Translations under genes and position numbers: made by a program
Notes under the pieces: model-generated
Told to the model about the DNA's origin: nothing
The model's database searches: none
What the model saw: the letters and a program-made list of their open reading frames with translations, nothing else
Origin: Clavelina lepadiformis
Taxonomy: Eukaryota; Chordata; Ascidiacea; Aplousobranchia; Clavelinidae
Direction: 5' to 3'
NCBI RefSeq assembly: GCF_947623445.1
Contig: NC_135245.1
Span: forward strand, 6,269,501-6,333,500
DNA length: 64,000 nt
Part shown: positions 39,114 through 51,522 of the stretch, piece by piece
Layout of the letters: the number at the start of each line of letters is the position of its first letter
Numbering within the stretch: position 1 is the stretch's first letter

Positions 39114-39185
39114 CTTCTCACCCAGGGTCGGACTGGATACTTTTCGCGTGTAAAATGAACGGGATAACAATTACAGTACCAGAAC
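39114..39185 (-). pseudogene. tRNA-Val (UAC)-like relic
   Basis: Version with CTTCTCACCC at the 3' end, so the end pair with GTTCT is lost. Confidence 0.6.
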
Positions 39186-39423
39186 CGATAGCGGAAAGCA
39201 AGGTTTTTTGATTTTATTTAGCAAAATTCTATTTGTTTGTTAGACGATAATGGATATTTGGAATGTTTCAGTTGAGCCAAAGTTGTAGATTGGCCGCTTT
39301 TTCGGCCTGGCATCAAACCTGGAAAGTGCTTCGTGTAAAATGACATTTGTCTGTATACGGAAGCACTTTTTTATATCAAATCCGGGCATTCTTTTTAGTG
39401 TTCAACTTCGTAAGGACGACTCA

Positions 39424-39496
39424 TGTTTCCGCCCAGGATCGAACTGGGGACCTTTCGCGTGTTAGGCGAACGTGATAACCACTACACTACGGAAAC
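39424..39496 (-). tRNA. tRNA-Val (AAC)
   Basis: Consensus copy. Confidence 0.95.
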
Positions 39497-39762
39497 ACGA
39501 CAGTCGTAGGTTGACGCAGTTTAATTACGTTTTCAAATTTTGTTTATGTCCGGAAAAGAGAGCAGAAACCGGTTCATTGTAAATGTTTCGCTCATATCTT
39601 CTGTATCTATCGGATAATAGCCACAAGCTCGGTGGTTTGAATACAAATTGGGTGAAGGAAACATTACGACTATTTTATTCAGTAAATGATATTTGATGTT
39701 ATGTGTGTCTTGCTGAAGATCGCACTGAAACGGTCAACTTAACATAGCGATGCTAGCAGAAA

Positions 39763-39834
39763 TGCCTCCAGTGAGAATTGAACTCACGACCCCTGGTTTA
39801 CAAGACCAGTGCTCTACCCCTGAGCTATGGAGGC
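39763..39834 (-). tRNA. tRNA-Thr (UGU)
   Basis: Reference sequence with intact D-stem; the last such copy in the forward segment. Confidence 0.95.
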
Positions 39835-39978
39835 GGCTACGATGTGGCGCCCTAATATAATTTCCCTTACCAATCTTGAAGACAATAACCATGCAAGAAG
39901 AACTATTCAGACTTAATCAACGTGATGGCAATAAAACTTCGAATTGCAGAAGAGCAATCTCAGAAAAGACGGACGTAC

Positions 39979-40050
39979 GGCGCCATGGCTTAGTGGCAAA
40001 GCGCCTGTCTAGTAAACAGGATATCCTGGGTTTGAATCCCAGTGGTGCCT
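39979..40050 (+). tRNA. tRNA-Thr (AGU)
   Basis: Box B has TTTGAAT (C56 to T) and the variable loop has ATATC. Confidence 0.75.
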
Positions 40051-40341
40051 TTGTAACAAAACAGACAGCTAAGCATCGTGCTTTAACATTGGACTACCGG
40101 GTTCCGTGAAATCTTTCTTTGTTTTATTATACAGTAAATTTACTAAAATACTGATTACTTGAAAATCCTCGATGGGGCTCTTTGAATTTTTTCCCGTCAA
40201 TTTAGTATGCTTTGAACTACCATTCCATAAAATGCAATCGAAAAAAAATGATTCAAACTTTTTTTACAGAGGCGCAAAATAAACAGTAGGATTTTTAGTC
40301 TAAAATCCCAATTTTAGCTACTTTCATGCTAATTTTTAACA

Positions 40342-40360
40342 TCGAATCCCAGTGGTGCCT
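40342..40360 (+). pseudogene. tRNA-Thr (AGU) 3' stub
   Basis: Same as the 38239 stub. Confidence 0.85.
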
Positions 40361-41047
40361 TTGTAACCAAACAGACAGCTAAGCATCGTGCTTTAACATT
40401 GGACTACCGGGTTCCGTGAAATCTTTCTTTGTTTTATTATACAGTAAATTTACTAAAAGACTGATTACTTGAAAATCCTCGATTGGGCTCTCTGAATTAT
40501 TTCCCGTCAATTTAGTATGCTTTGAACTACCATTCCATAAAATGCAATCGAAAAACAATGATTCAAACTTTTTTTACATTGGTGCAAAAAAAACACTAGA
40601 ATTTTTAGTCTAAAATCCTAATTTTAGCTACTTTCATGCTAATTTTTAGCATAATTCTGCACACGACCTGGGACATTGAAGCACGCCAACTGCTAGTGAA
40701 ATTCCCAGGCTAGAAACACCACCAACCACGCTGCATTCTGATTGGTCTAAACATGTATTTAAAGCCCTACGTAGGAGTACAACAATTTCATAAAGATCTT
40801 AGTTTTAGTTATTTGACGCTTCTTGAACCACCAAGCTTTCGTTTAACAGCCGAACACCCTAGCCGATTGAGCAGAAAGAATCTTGCAGCAAATATAGTTG
40901 ATTAATTGCCTTGCCCATTCAAGGATTGGTAATGCAGAAGTGGTAATTGATGTGCCTTCTTTGCTTGGTTTAACCCGTCAAATAGTCAGTTGTTTAGAAA
41001 AATAAACTTTGAGCATCCGAATGTTATCCAAAGAGACAACTTAGCGA

Positions 41048-41120
41048 TGTTTCCACCCAGGATCGAACTGGGGACCTTTCGCGTGTGAGGCGAACGTGAT
41101 AACCTCTACACTACGGAAAC
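41048..41120 (-). tRNA. tRNA-Val (CAC)
   Basis: Acceptor pair 7-66 becomes G-U (TTTCCACCC on the plus strand). Confidence 0.9.
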
Positions 41121-41215
41121 AGGACATTGGTCGAGCATGGAAATAGCAATTAAATTTTTTAAAAAGCAGTTGCATTAAGTGTGAAAATAAAAATGCGTAA
41201 ATAGACGTTGAAACT

Positions 41216-41287
41216 CTTCTCACCCAGGGTCGGACTGGATACTTTTCGCGTGTAAAATGAACGGGATAACAATTACAGTACCAGAAC
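41216..41287 (-). pseudogene. tRNA-Val (UAC)-like relic
   Basis: CTTCTC version as at 39114. Confidence 0.6.
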
Positions 41288-41526
41288 CGATAGCGGAAAG
41301 CAAGGTTTTTTGATTTTATTTAGCAAAATTCTATTTGTTTGTTAGACGATAATGGATATTTGGAATGTTTCAGTTGAGCCAAAGTTGTAGATTGGCCGCT
41401 TTTTCGGCCTGGCATCAAACCTGGAAAGTGCTTCGTGTAAAATGACATTTGTCTGTATACGGAAGCACTTTTTTTATATCAAATTCGGGCATTCTTTTTA
41501 GTGTTCAACTTCGTAAGGACGACTCA

Positions 41527-41599
41527 TGTTTCCGCCCAGGATCGAACTGGGGACCTTTCGCGTGTTAGGCGAACGTGATAACCACTACACTACGGAAAC
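41527..41599 (-). tRNA. tRNA-Val (AAC)
   Basis: Consensus copy. Confidence 0.95.
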
Positions 41600-41865
41600 A
41601 TGACAGTCGTTGGTTGACGCAGTTTAATTATCTTTTCAAATTTTGCTTATGTCCGGAAAAGAGAGCAGAAACCGGTTCATTGTAAATGTTTCGCTCATAT
41701 CTTCTGTATCTATCGGATAATAGCCACAAGCTCGGTGGTTTGAATACAAATTGGGTGAAGGAAACATTACGACTATTTTATTCAGTAAATGATATTTGAT
41801 GTTTTGTGTGTCTTGCTGAAGATCGCACTGAAACGGTCAACTTAACATAGCGATGCTAGCAGAAA

Positions 41866-41937
41866 TGCCTCCAGTGAGAATTGAACTCACGACCCCTGGT
41901 TTACAAGACCAGTTCTCTAGCCCTGAACTATGGAGGC
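41866..41937 (-). tRNA. tRNA-Thr (UGU), eroded D-arm
   Basis: D-arm changes at three places (AGTTCAGGGCTAGAGA): pair 10-25 lost, 11-24 now U-G, loop changed. Confidence 0.7.
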
Positions 41938-42081
41938 GGCTACGATGTGGCGCCCTGATATCATTTCCTTTACCAATCTTGAAGACAATAACCATGCAAG
42001 AAGAATTAATCAGACTTAATCAACGTGATGGCAATAAAACTTCGAATTACACAAAAGCAATCTCAGAAAAGACGGACGTAC

Positions 42082-42153
42082 GGCGCCATGGCTTAGTGGC
42101 AAAGCGCCTGTCTAGTAAACAAGAGATCCTGGGTTCGAATCCCAGTGGTGCCT
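42082..42153 (+). tRNA. tRNA-Thr (AGU)
   Basis: Anticodon stem pair 28-42 is a C/A mismatch (CCTGT/ACAAG). The unit is a short one without stub. Confidence 0.8.
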
Positions 42154-42840
42154 TTGTAACAAAACAGACAGCTAAGCATCGTGCTTTAACATTGGACTAC
42201 CGGGTTCCGTGAAATCTTTCTTTGTTTTATTATACAGTAAATTTACTAAAAGACTGATTACTTGAAAATCCTCGATGGGGCTCTCTGAATTTTTTCCCGT
42301 CAATTTAAAACGCTTTGAACTACCATTCCATAAAATGCAATCGAAAAACAATGATTCAAACTTTTTTTACATTGGTGCAAAAAAAACACTAGAATTTTTA
42401 GTCTAAAATCCCAATTTTAGCTAATTTCATGCTAATTTTTAGCATAATTCTGCACACGACCTGGGACATTGAAGCACGCCAACTGCTAGTGAAATTCCCA
42501 GGCTAGAAACACCACCAACCACGCTGCATTCTGATTGGTCTAAACATGTATTTAAAGCCCTACGTAGGAGTACAACAATTTCATAAAGATCTTAGTTTTA
42601 GTTATTTGACGCTTCTTGAACCACCAAGCTTTCGTTTAACAGCCGAACACCCTAGCCGATTGAGCAGAAAGAATCTTGCAGCAAATATAGTTGATTAATT
42701 GCCTTGCCCATTCAAGGATTGGTAATGCAGAAGTGGTAATTGATGTGCCTTCTTTGCTTGGTTTAACCCGTCAAATAGTCAGTTGTTTAGAAAAATAAAC
42801 TTTGAGCATCCGAATGTTATCCAAAGAGACAACTTAGCGA

Positions 42841-42913
42841 TGTTTCCGCCCAGGATCGAACTGGGGACCTTTCGCGTGTGAGGCGAACGTGATAACCTCT
42901 ACACTACGGAAAC
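42841..42913 (-). tRNA. tRNA-Val (CAC)
   Basis: Consensus copy. Confidence 0.95.
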
Positions 42914-43008
42914 AGGACATTGGTCGAGCATGGAAATAGCAGTTAAATTTTTTAAAAAGCAGTTGCATTAAGTGTGAAAATAAAAATGCGTAAATAGACG
43001 TTGAAACT

Positions 43009-43080
43009 GTTCTCACCCAGGGTCGGACTGGATACTTTTCGCGTGTAAAATGAACGGGATAACAATTACAGTACCAGAAC
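43009..43080 (-). pseudogene. tRNA-Val (UAC)-like relic
   Basis: GTTCTC version with the better paired acceptor. Confidence 0.6.
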
Positions 43081-43320
43081 CGATAGCGGAAAGCAAGGTT
43101 TTTTGATTTTATTTAGCAAAATTATATTTGTTTGTTAGACGATAATGGATATTTGGAATGTTTCAGTTGAGCCAAAATTGTAGATTGGCCGCTTTTTCGG
43201 CCTGGCATCAAACCTGGAAAGTGCTTCGTGTAAAATGACAATTGTCTGTATACGGAAGCACTTTTTTTTATATCAAATCCGGGCATTCTTTTTAGTGTTC
43301 AACTTCGTAAGGACGACTCA

Positions 43321-43393
43321 TGTTTCCGCCCAGGATCGAACTGGGAACCTTTCGCGTGTTAGGCGAACGTGATAACCACTACACTACGGAAAC
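43321..43393 (-). tRNA. tRNA-Val (AAC)
   Basis: One T-stem-adjacent change (CTGGGAACC); anticodon arm intact. Confidence 0.9.
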
Positions 43394-43659
43394 ACGACAG
43401 TCGTAGGTTGACGCAGTTTAATTATCTTTTCAAATTTTGCTTATGTCCGGAAAAGAGAGCAGAAACCGGTTCATTGTAAATGTTTCGCTCATATCTTCTG
43501 TATCTATCGGATAATAGCCACAAGCTCGGTGGTTTGAATACAAATTGGGTGAAGGAAACATTACGACTATTTTATTCAGTAAATGATATTTGATGTTTTG
43601 TGTGTCTTGCTGAAGATCGCACTGAAACGGTCAACTTAACATAGCGATGCTAGCAGAAA

Positions 43660-43731
43660 TGCCTCCAGTGAGAATTGAACTCACGACCCCTGGTTCACAA
43701 GACCAGTTCTCTAGCCCTGAACTATGGAGGC
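43660..43731 (-). tRNA. tRNA-Thr (UGU), eroded D-arm
   Basis: D-arm as at 41866, plus A37 changed to G beside the UGU anticodon (CTTGTGA). Confidence 0.65.
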
Positions 43732-43875
43732 GGCTACGATGTGGCGCCCTGATATCATTTCCTTTACCAATCTTGAAGACAATAACCATGCAAGAAGACT
43801 TAATCAGACTTAATCAACGTGATGGCAATAAAACTTCGAATTCCACAAAAGCAATCTCAGAAAAGACGGACGTAC

Positions 43876-43947
43876 GGCGCCATGGCTTAGTGGCAAAGCG
43901 CCTGTCTAGTAAACAAGAGATCCTGGGTTCGAATCCCAGTGGTGCCT
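43876..43947 (+). tRNA. tRNA-Thr (AGU)
   Basis: C/A mismatch in the anticodon stem as at 42082. Confidence 0.8.
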
Positions 43948-44238
43948 TTGTAACAAAACAGACAGCTAAGCAACGTGCTTTAACTTTGGACTACCGGGTT
44001 CCGTGAAATCTTTCTTTGTTTTATTATACAGTAAATTTACTAAAAGACTGATTACTTGAAAATCCTCGATGGGGCTCTCTGAATTTTTTCCCGTCAATTT
44101 AGTATGCTTTGAACTACCATTCCATAAAATGCAATCGAAAAACAATGATTCAAACTTTTTTTACAGAGGCGCAAAATAAACACTAGAATTATTAGTCTAA
44201 AATCCCAATTTTAGCTACTTTCATGTTAATTTTTAACA

Positions 44239-44261
44239 TCGAATCCTAGTGGTGCATGCCT
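44239..44261 (+). pseudogene. tRNA-Thr (AGU) 3' stub with ATGC insert
   Basis: TCGAATCCTAGTGGTGCATGCCT: T-stem change and four extra bases in the acceptor strand; this version spreads to 49926, 55613 and 59510. Confidence 0.85.
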
Positions 44262-44948
44262 TTGTAACAAAACAGACAGCTAAGCATCGTGCTTTAACAT
44301 TGGACTACCGGGTTCCGTGAAATCTTTCTTTGTTTTATTATACAGTAAATTTACTAAAAGACTGATTACTTGAAAATCCTCGATGGGGCTCTCTGAATTT
44401 TTTCCCGTCAATTTAGTATGCTTTGAACTACCATTCCATAAAATGCAATCGAAAAACAATGATTCAAACTTTTTTTACAGAGGCGCAAAAAAAACACTAG
44501 GATTTTTAGTCTAAAATCCCAATTTTAGCTACTTTCATGCTAATTTTTGGCATATTTCTGCACACGACCTGGGACATTGAAGCACGCCAACTGCTAGTGT
44601 AATTCCCAGGCTAGAAACACCACCAACCACGCTGCATTCTGATTGGTCTAAACATGTATTTAAAGCCCTACGTAGGAGTACAACAAATTTATAAAGATCT
44701 TAGTTTTAGTTATTTGACGCTTCCTGAACCACCAAGCTTTCGTTTAACAGCCGAACACCCTAGCCGATTGAGCAGAAAGAATCTTGCAGCAAATATAGTT
44801 GATTAATTGCCTTGCCCATTCAAGGATTGGTAATGCAGAAGTGGTAATCGATGTGCCTTCTTTGCTTGGTTTAACCCGTCAAATAGTCAGTTGTTTAGAA
44901 AAATAAACTTTGAGCATCCGAATGTTATCCAAAGAGACAACTTAGCGA

Positions 44949-45021
44949 TGTTTCCGCCCAGGATCGAACTGGGGACCTTTCGCGTGTGAGGCGAACGTGA
45001 TAACCTCTACACTACGGAAAC
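44949..45021 (-). tRNA. tRNA-Val (CAC)
   Basis: Consensus copy. Confidence 0.95.
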
Positions 45022-45116
45022 AGGACATTGGTCAAGCATGGAAATAGCAATTAAATTTTTTTAAAAGCAGTTGCATTAAGTGTGAAAATAAAAATGAGTA
45101 AATAGACGTTGAGACT

Positions 45117-45187
45117 GTTCTCACCCAGGGTCGGACTGGATATTTTCGCGTGTAAAATGAACGGGATAACAATTACAGTACCAGAAC
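45117..45187 (-). pseudogene. tRNA-Val (UAC)-like relic
   Basis: One base shorter in the variable region (GGATATTTTCGCG). Confidence 0.6.
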
Positions 45188-45424
45188 CGATAGCGGAAAG
45201 CAAGGTTTTTTATTTTATTTAGCAAAATTCTATTTGTTTGTTAGACGATAATGGATATTTGGAATGTTTCAGTTGAGCCAAAGTTGTAGATTGGCCGCTT
45301 TTTCGGCCTGGCATCAAACCTGGAAAGTGCTTAGTGTAAATGACATTTGTCTGTATACGGAAGCACTTTTTTTATATCAAATCCGGGTATTCTTTTTAGT
45401 GTTCAACTTCGTAAGGACGACTCA

Positions 45425-45497
45425 TGTTTCCACCCAGGATCGAACTGGGGACCTTTCGCGTGTTAGGCGAACGTGATAACCACTACACTACGGAAAC
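45425..45497 (-). tRNA. tRNA-Val (AAC)
   Basis: Acceptor pair 7-66 is G-U (TTTCCACCC); otherwise consensus. Confidence 0.9.
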
Positions 45498-45763
45498 ACG
45501 ACAGTCGTAGGTTGACGCAGTTTAATTATGTTTTCAAATTTTGCTTATGTCCGGAAAAGAGAGCAGAAACCGGTTCATTGTAAATGTTTCGCTCATATCT
45601 TCTGTATCTATCGGATAATAGCCACAAGCTCGGTGGTTTGAATACAAATTGGGTGAAGGAAACATTACGACTATTTTATTCAGTAAATGATATTTGATGT
45701 TTTGTGTGTCTTGCTGAAGATCGCACTGAAACGGTCAACTTAACATAGCGATGCTAGCAGAAA

Positions 45764-45835
45764 TGCCTCCAGTGAGAATTGAACTCACGACCCCTGGTTT
45801 ACAAGACCAGTTCTCTACCCCTGAACTATGGAGGC
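45764..45835 (-). tRNA. tRNA-Thr (UGU)
   Basis: D-stem GTTC/GAGA: pair 10-25 lost and 11-24 U-G; box A is TAGTTCAGGGG. Common version in the main segment. Confidence 0.75.
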
Positions 45836-45979
45836 GGCTACGATGTGGCGCCCTGATATCATTTCCTTTACCAATCTTGAAGACAATAACCATGCAAGAA
45901 GAATTAATCAGACTTAATCAACGTGATGGCAATAAAACTTCGAATTGCACAAAAGCAATCTCAGAAAAGACGGACGTAC

Positions 45980-46051
45980 GGCGCCATGGCTTAGTGGCAA
46001 AGCGCCTGTCTAGTAAACAGGAGATCCTGGGTTTGAATCCCAGTGGTGCCT
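45980..46051 (+). tRNA. tRNA-Thr (AGU)
   Basis: Anticodon stem intact; box B TTTGAAT (C56 to T). Confidence 0.8.
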
Positions 46052-46738
46052 TTGTAACAAAACAGACAGCTAAGCATCGTGCTTTAACATTGGACTACCG
46101 GGTTCCGTAAAATCTTTCTTTGTTTTATTATACAGTAAATTTACTAAAAGACTGATTACTTGAAAATCCTCGATGGGGCTCTCTGAATTTTTTCCCGTCA
46201 ATTTAGTATGCTTTGAACTACCATTCCATAAAATGCAATCGAAAAACAATGATTCAAACTTTTTTTACAGAGGCGCAAAAAAAACACTAGGATTTTTAGT
46301 CTAAAATCCCAATTTTAGCTACTTTCATGCTAATTTTTGGCATATTTCTGCACACGACCTTTGACATTGAAGCACGCCAACTGCTAGTGTAATTCCCAGG
46401 CTAGAAACACCACCAACCACGCTGCATTCTGATTGGTCTAAACATGTATTTAAAGCCCTACGTAGGAGTACAACAATTTCATAAAGATCTTAGTTTTAGT
46501 TATTTGACGCTTCCTGAACCACCAAGCTTTCGTTTAACAGCCGAACACCCTAGCCGATTGAGCAGAAAGAATCTTGCAGCAAATATAGTTGATTAATTGC
46601 CTTGCCCATTCAAGGATTGGTAATGCAGAAGTGGTAATCGATGTGCCTTCTTTGCTTGGTTTAACCCGTCAAATAGTCAGTTGTTTAGAAAAATAAACTT
46701 TGAGCATCCGAATGTTATCCAAAGAGACAACTTAGCGA

Positions 46739-46811
46739 TGTTTCCGCCCAGGATCGAACTGGGGACCTTTCGCGTGTGAGGCGAACGTGATAACCTCTAC
46801 ACTACGGAAAC
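46739..46811 (-). tRNA. tRNA-Val (CAC)
   Basis: Consensus copy. Confidence 0.95.
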
Positions 46812-46906
46812 AGGACATTGGTCGAGCATGGAAATAGCAATTAAATTTTTTAAAAAGCAGTTGCATTAAGTGTGAAAATAAAAATGCGTAAATAGACGTT
46901 GAGACT

Positions 46907-46978
46907 GTTCTCACCCAGGGTCGGACTGGATACTTTTCGCGTGTAAAATGAACGGGATAACAATTACAGTACCAGAAC
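46907..46978 (-). pseudogene. tRNA-Val (UAC)-like relic
   Basis: GTTCTC version, 72 nt. Confidence 0.6.
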
Positions 46979-47215
46979 CGTTAGCGGAAAGCAAGGTTTT
47001 TGATTTTATTTAGCAAAATTCTATTTGTTTGTTAGACGATAATGGATATTTGGAATGTTTCAGTTGAGCCAAAGTTGTAGATTGGCCGCTTTTTCGGCCT
47101 GGCATCAAACCTGGAAAGTGCTTAGTGTAAATGACATTTGTCTGTATACGGAAGCACTTTTTTTATATCAAATCCGGGTATTCTTTTTAGTGTTCAACTT
47201 CGTAAGGACGACTCA

Positions 47216-47288
47216 TGTTTCCGCCCAGGATCGAACTGGGGACCTTTCGCGTGTTAGGCGAACGTGATAACCACTACACTACGGAAAC
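47216..47288 (-). tRNA. tRNA-Val (AAC)
   Basis: Consensus copy. Confidence 0.95.
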
Positions 47289-47554
47289 ACGACAGTCGTA
47301 GGTTGACGCAGTTTAATTATCTTTTCAAATTTTGCTTATGTCCGGAAAAGAGAGCAGAAACCGGTTCATTGTAAATGTTTCGCTCATATCTTCTGTATCT
47401 ATCGGATAATAGCCACAAGCTCGGTGGTTTGAATACAAATTGGGTGAAGGAAACATTACGACTATTTTATTCAGTAAATGATATTTGATGTTTTGTGTGT
47501 CTTGCTGAAGATCGCACTGAAACGGTCAACTTAACATAGCGATGCTAGCAGAAA

Positions 47555-47626
47555 TGCCTCCAGTGAGAATTGAACTCACGACCCCTGGTTTACAAGACCA
47601 GTTCTCTACCCCTGAACTATGGAGGC
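47555..47626 (-). tRNA. tRNA-Thr (UGU)
   Basis: Same D-stem version as at 45764. Confidence 0.75.
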
Positions 47627-47770
47627 GGCTACGATGTGGCGCCCTGATATCATTTCCTTTACCAATCTTGAAGACAATAACCATGCAAGAAGAATTAATC
47701 AGACTTAATCAACGTGATGGCAATAAAACTTCGAATTGCACAAAAGCAATCTCAGAAAAGACGGACGTAC

Positions 47771-47842
47771 GGCGCCATGGCTTAGTGGCAAAGCGCCTGT
47801 CTAGTAAACAGGAGATCCTGGGTTTGAATCCCAGTGGTGCCT
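47771..47842 (+). tRNA. tRNA-Thr (AGU)
   Basis: C56 to T in box B; other parts consensus. Confidence 0.8.
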
Positions 47843-48528
47843 TTGTAACAAAACAGACAGCTAAGCATCGTGCTTTAACATTGGACTACCGGGTTCCGTG
47901 AAATCTTTCTTTATTTTATTATACAGTAAATTTACTAAAAGACTGATTACTTGAAAATCCTCGATGGGGCTCTCTGAATTTTTTCCCGTCAATTTAGTAT
48001 GCTTTGAACTACCATTTCATAAAATGCAATCGAAAAACAATGATTCAAACTTTTTTACAGAGGCGCAAAAAAAACACTAGGATTTTTAGTCTAAAATCCC
48101 AATTTTAGCTACTTTCATGCTAATTTTTAGCATATTTCTGCACACGACCTGGGACATTGAAGCACGCCAACTGCTAGTGTAATTCCCAGGCTAGAAACAC
48201 CACCAACCACGCTGCATTCTGATTGGTCTAAGCATGTATTTAAAGCCCTACGTAGGAGTACAACAATTTCATAAAGATCTTAGTTTTAGTTATTTGACGC
48301 TTCCTGAACCACCAAGCTTTCGTTTAACAGCCGAACACCCTAGCCGATTGAGCAGAAAGAATCTTGCAGCAAATATAGTTGATTAATTGCCTTGCCCATT
48401 CAAGGATTGGTAATGCAGAAGTGGTAATTGATGTGCCTTCTTTGCTTGGTTTAACCCGTCAAATAGTCAGTTGTTTAGAAAAATAAACTTTGAGCATCCG
48501 AATGTTATCCAAAGAGACAACTTAGCGA

Positions 48529-48601
48529 TGTTTCCACCCAGGATCGAACTGGAGACCTTTCGCGTGTGAGGCGAACGTGATAACCTCTACACTACGGAAA
48601 C
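48529..48601 (-). tRNA. tRNA-Val (CAC)
   Basis: Acceptor G-U at pair 7 and a T-stem change (CTGGAGACC). Confidence 0.85.
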
Positions 48602-48696
48602 AAGACATTGGTCGAGCATGGAAATAGCAATTAAATTTTTTAAAAAGCAGTTGCATTAAGTGTGAAAATAAAAATGCGTAAATAGACGTTGAAACT

Positions 48697-48768
48697 CTTC
48701 TCACCCAGGGTCGGACTGGATACTTTTCGCGTGTAAAATGAACGGGATAACAATTACAGTACCAGAAC
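48697..48768 (-). pseudogene. tRNA-Val (UAC)-like relic
   Basis: CTTCTC version. Confidence 0.6.
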
Positions 48769-49007
48769 CGATAGCGGAAAGCAAGGTTTTTTGATTTTAT
48801 TTAGCAAAATTCTATTTGTTTGTTAGACGATAATGGATATTTGGAATGTTTCAGTTGAGCCAAAATTGTAGATTGGCCGCTTTTTCGGCCTGGCATCAAA
48901 CCTGGAAAGTGCTTCGTGTAAAATGACATTTGTCTGTATACGGAAGCACTTTTTTTATATCAAATCCGGGCATTCTTTTTAGTGTTCAACTTCGTAAGGA
49001 CGACTCA

Positions 49008-49080
49008 TGTTTCCGCCCAGGATCGAACTGGGGACCTTTCGCGTATTAGGCGAACGTGATAACCACTACACTACGGAAAC
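49008..49080 (-). tRNA. tRNA-Val body with AAU (Ile) anticodon
   Basis: Loop CTAATAC gives AAU at 49045-49047; after A34 deamination it would read Ile codons. The rest is a consensus Val gene with perfect stems and both promoter boxes. Which amino acid it would receive cannot be told from sequence. Confidence 0.8.
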
Positions 49081-49346
49081 ACGACAGTCGTAGGTTGACG
49101 CAGTTTAATTATCTTTTCAAATTTTGCTTATGTCCGGAAAAGAGAGCAGAAACCGGTTCATTGTAAATGTTTCGCTCATATCTTCTGTATCTATCGGATA
49201 ATAGCCACAAGCTCGGTGGTTTGAATACAAATTGGAGGAAGGAAACATTACGACTATTTTATTCAGTAAATGATATTTGATGTTTTGTGTGTCTTGCTGA
49301 AGATCGCACTGAAACGGTCAACTTAACATAGCGATGCTAGCAGAAA

Positions 49347-49418
49347 TGCCTCCAGTGAGAATTGAACTCACGACCCCTGGTTTACAAGACCAGTTCTCTA
49401 CCCCTGAAATATGGAGGC
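49347..49418 (-). tRNA. tRNA-Thr (UGU), eroded D-arm
   Basis: D-stem further changed (plus strand CTGAAATATGG), one more pair lost. Confidence 0.65.
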
Positions 49419-49562
49419 GGCTACGATGTGGCGCCCTGATATCATTTCCTTTACCAATCTTGAAGACAATAACCATGCAAGAAGAATTAATCAGACTTAA
49501 TCAACGTGATGGCAATAAAACTTCGAATTCCACAAAAGCAATCTCAGAAAAGACGGACGTAC

Positions 49563-49634
49563 GGCGCCATGGCTTAGTGGCAAAGCGCCTGTCTAGTAAA
49601 CAAGAGATTCTGGGTTCGAATCCCAGTGGTGCCT
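49563..49634 (+). tRNA. tRNA-Thr (AGU)
   Basis: C/A mismatch in the anticodon stem and one T-stem change (ATTCTGGG). Confidence 0.75.
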
Positions 49635-49925
49635 TTGTAACAAAACAGACAGCTAAGCATCGTGCTTTAACATTGGACTACCGGGTTCCGTGAAATCTTT
49701 CTTTGTTTTATTATACAGTAAATTTACTAAAAGACTGATTACTTGAAAATCCTCGATGGGGCTCTCTGAATTTTTTCCCGTCAATTTAGTATGCTTTGAA
49801 CTACCATTCCATAAAATGCAATCGAAAAACAATGATTCAAACTTTTTTTACAGAGGCGCAAAATAAACACTAGAATTATTAGTCTAAAATCCCAATTTTA
49901 GCTACTTTCATGCTAATTTTTAACA

Positions 49926-49948
49926 TCGAATCCTAGTGGTGCATGCCT
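49926..49948 (+). pseudogene. tRNA-Thr (AGU) 3' stub with ATGC insert
   Basis: Counterpart of the 44239 stub, 5,687 bp away. Confidence 0.85.
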
Positions 49949-50635
49949 TTGTAACAAAACAGACAGCTAAGCATCGTGCTTTAACATTGGACTACCGGGT
50001 TCCGTGAAATCTTTCTTTGTTTTATTATACAGTAAATTTACTAAAAGACTGATTACTTGAAAATCCTCGATGGGGCTCTCTGAATTTTTTCCCGTCAATT
50101 TAGTATGCTTTGAACTACCATTACATAAAATGCAATCGAAAAACAATGATTCAAACTTTTTTTACAGAGGCGCAAAAAAAACACTAGGATTTTTAGTCTA
50201 AAATCCCAATTTTAGCTACTTTCATGCTAATTTTTGGCATATTTCTGCACACGACCTGGGACATTGAAGCACGCCAACTGCTAGTGTAATTCCCAGGCTA
50301 GAAACACCACCAACCACGCTGCATTCTGATTGGTCTAAACATGTATTTAAAGCCCTACGTAGGAGTACAACAAATTTATAAAGATCTTAGTTTTAGTTAT
50401 TTGACGCTTCCTGAACCACCAAGCTTTCGTTTAACAGCCGAACACCCTAGCCGATTGAGCAGAAAGAATCTTGCAGCAAATATAGTTGATTAATTGCCTT
50501 GCCCATTCAAGGATTGGTAATGCAGAAGTGGTAATCGATGTGCCTTCTTTGCTTGGTTTAACCCGTCAAATAGTCAGTTGTTTAGAAAAATAAACTTTGA
50601 GCATCCGAATGTTATCCAAAGAGACAACTTAGCGA

Positions 50636-50708
50636 TGTTTCCGCCCAGGATCGAACTGGGGACCTTTCGCGTGTGAGGCGAACGTGATAACCTCTACACT
50701 ACGGAAAC
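50636..50708 (-). tRNA. tRNA-Val (CAC)
   Basis: Consensus copy; counterpart of 44949. Confidence 0.95.
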
Positions 50709-50803
50709 AGGACATTGGTCAAGCATGGAAATAGCAATTAAATTTTTTTAAAAGCAGTTGCATTAAGTGTGAAAATAAAAATGCGTAAATAGACGTTGAG
50801 ACT

Positions 50804-50874
50804 GTTCTCACCCAGGGTCGGACTGGATATTTTCGCGTGTAAAATGAACGGGATAACAATTACAGTACCAGAAC
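50804..50874 (-). pseudogene. tRNA-Val (UAC)-like relic
   Basis: 71-nt version; counterpart of 45117. Confidence 0.6.
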
Positions 50875-51111
50875 CGATAGCGGAAAGCAAGGTTTTTTAT
50901 TTTATTTAGCAAAATTCTATTTGTTTGTTAGACGATAATGGATATTTGGAATGTTTCAGTTGAGCCAAAGTTGTAGATTGGCCGCTTTTTCGGCCTGGCA
51001 TCAAACCTGGAAAGTGCTTAGTGTAAATGACATTTGTCTGTATACGGAAGCACTTTTTTTATATCAAATCCGGGTATTCTTTTTAGTGTTCAACTTCGTA
51101 AGGACGACTCA

Positions 51112-51184
51112 TGTTTCCACCCAGGATCGAACTGGGGACCTTTCGCGTGTTAGGCGAACGTGATAACCACTACACTACGGAAAC
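51112..51184 (-). tRNA. tRNA-Val (AAC)
   Basis: G-U at acceptor pair 7; counterpart of 45425. Confidence 0.9.
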
Positions 51185-51450
51185 ACGACAGTCGTAGGTT
51201 GACGCAGTTTAATTATGTTTTCAAATTTTGCTTATGTCCGGAAAAGAGAGCAGAAACCGGTTCATTGTAAATGTTTCGCTCATATCTTCTGTATCTATCG
51301 GATAATAGCCACAAGCTCGGTGGTTTGAATACAAATTGGGTGAAGGAAACATTACGACTATTTTATTCAGTAAATGATATTTGATGTTTTGTGTGTCTTG
51401 CTGAAGATCGCACTGAAACGGTCAACTTAACATAGCGATGCTAGCAGAAA

Positions 51451-51522
51451 TGCCTCCAGTGAGAATTGAACTCACGACCCCTGGTTTACAAGACCAGTTC
51501 TCTACCCCTGAACTATGGAGGC
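51451..51522 (-). tRNA. tRNA-Thr (UGU)
   Basis: D-stem version of 45764. Confidence 0.75.
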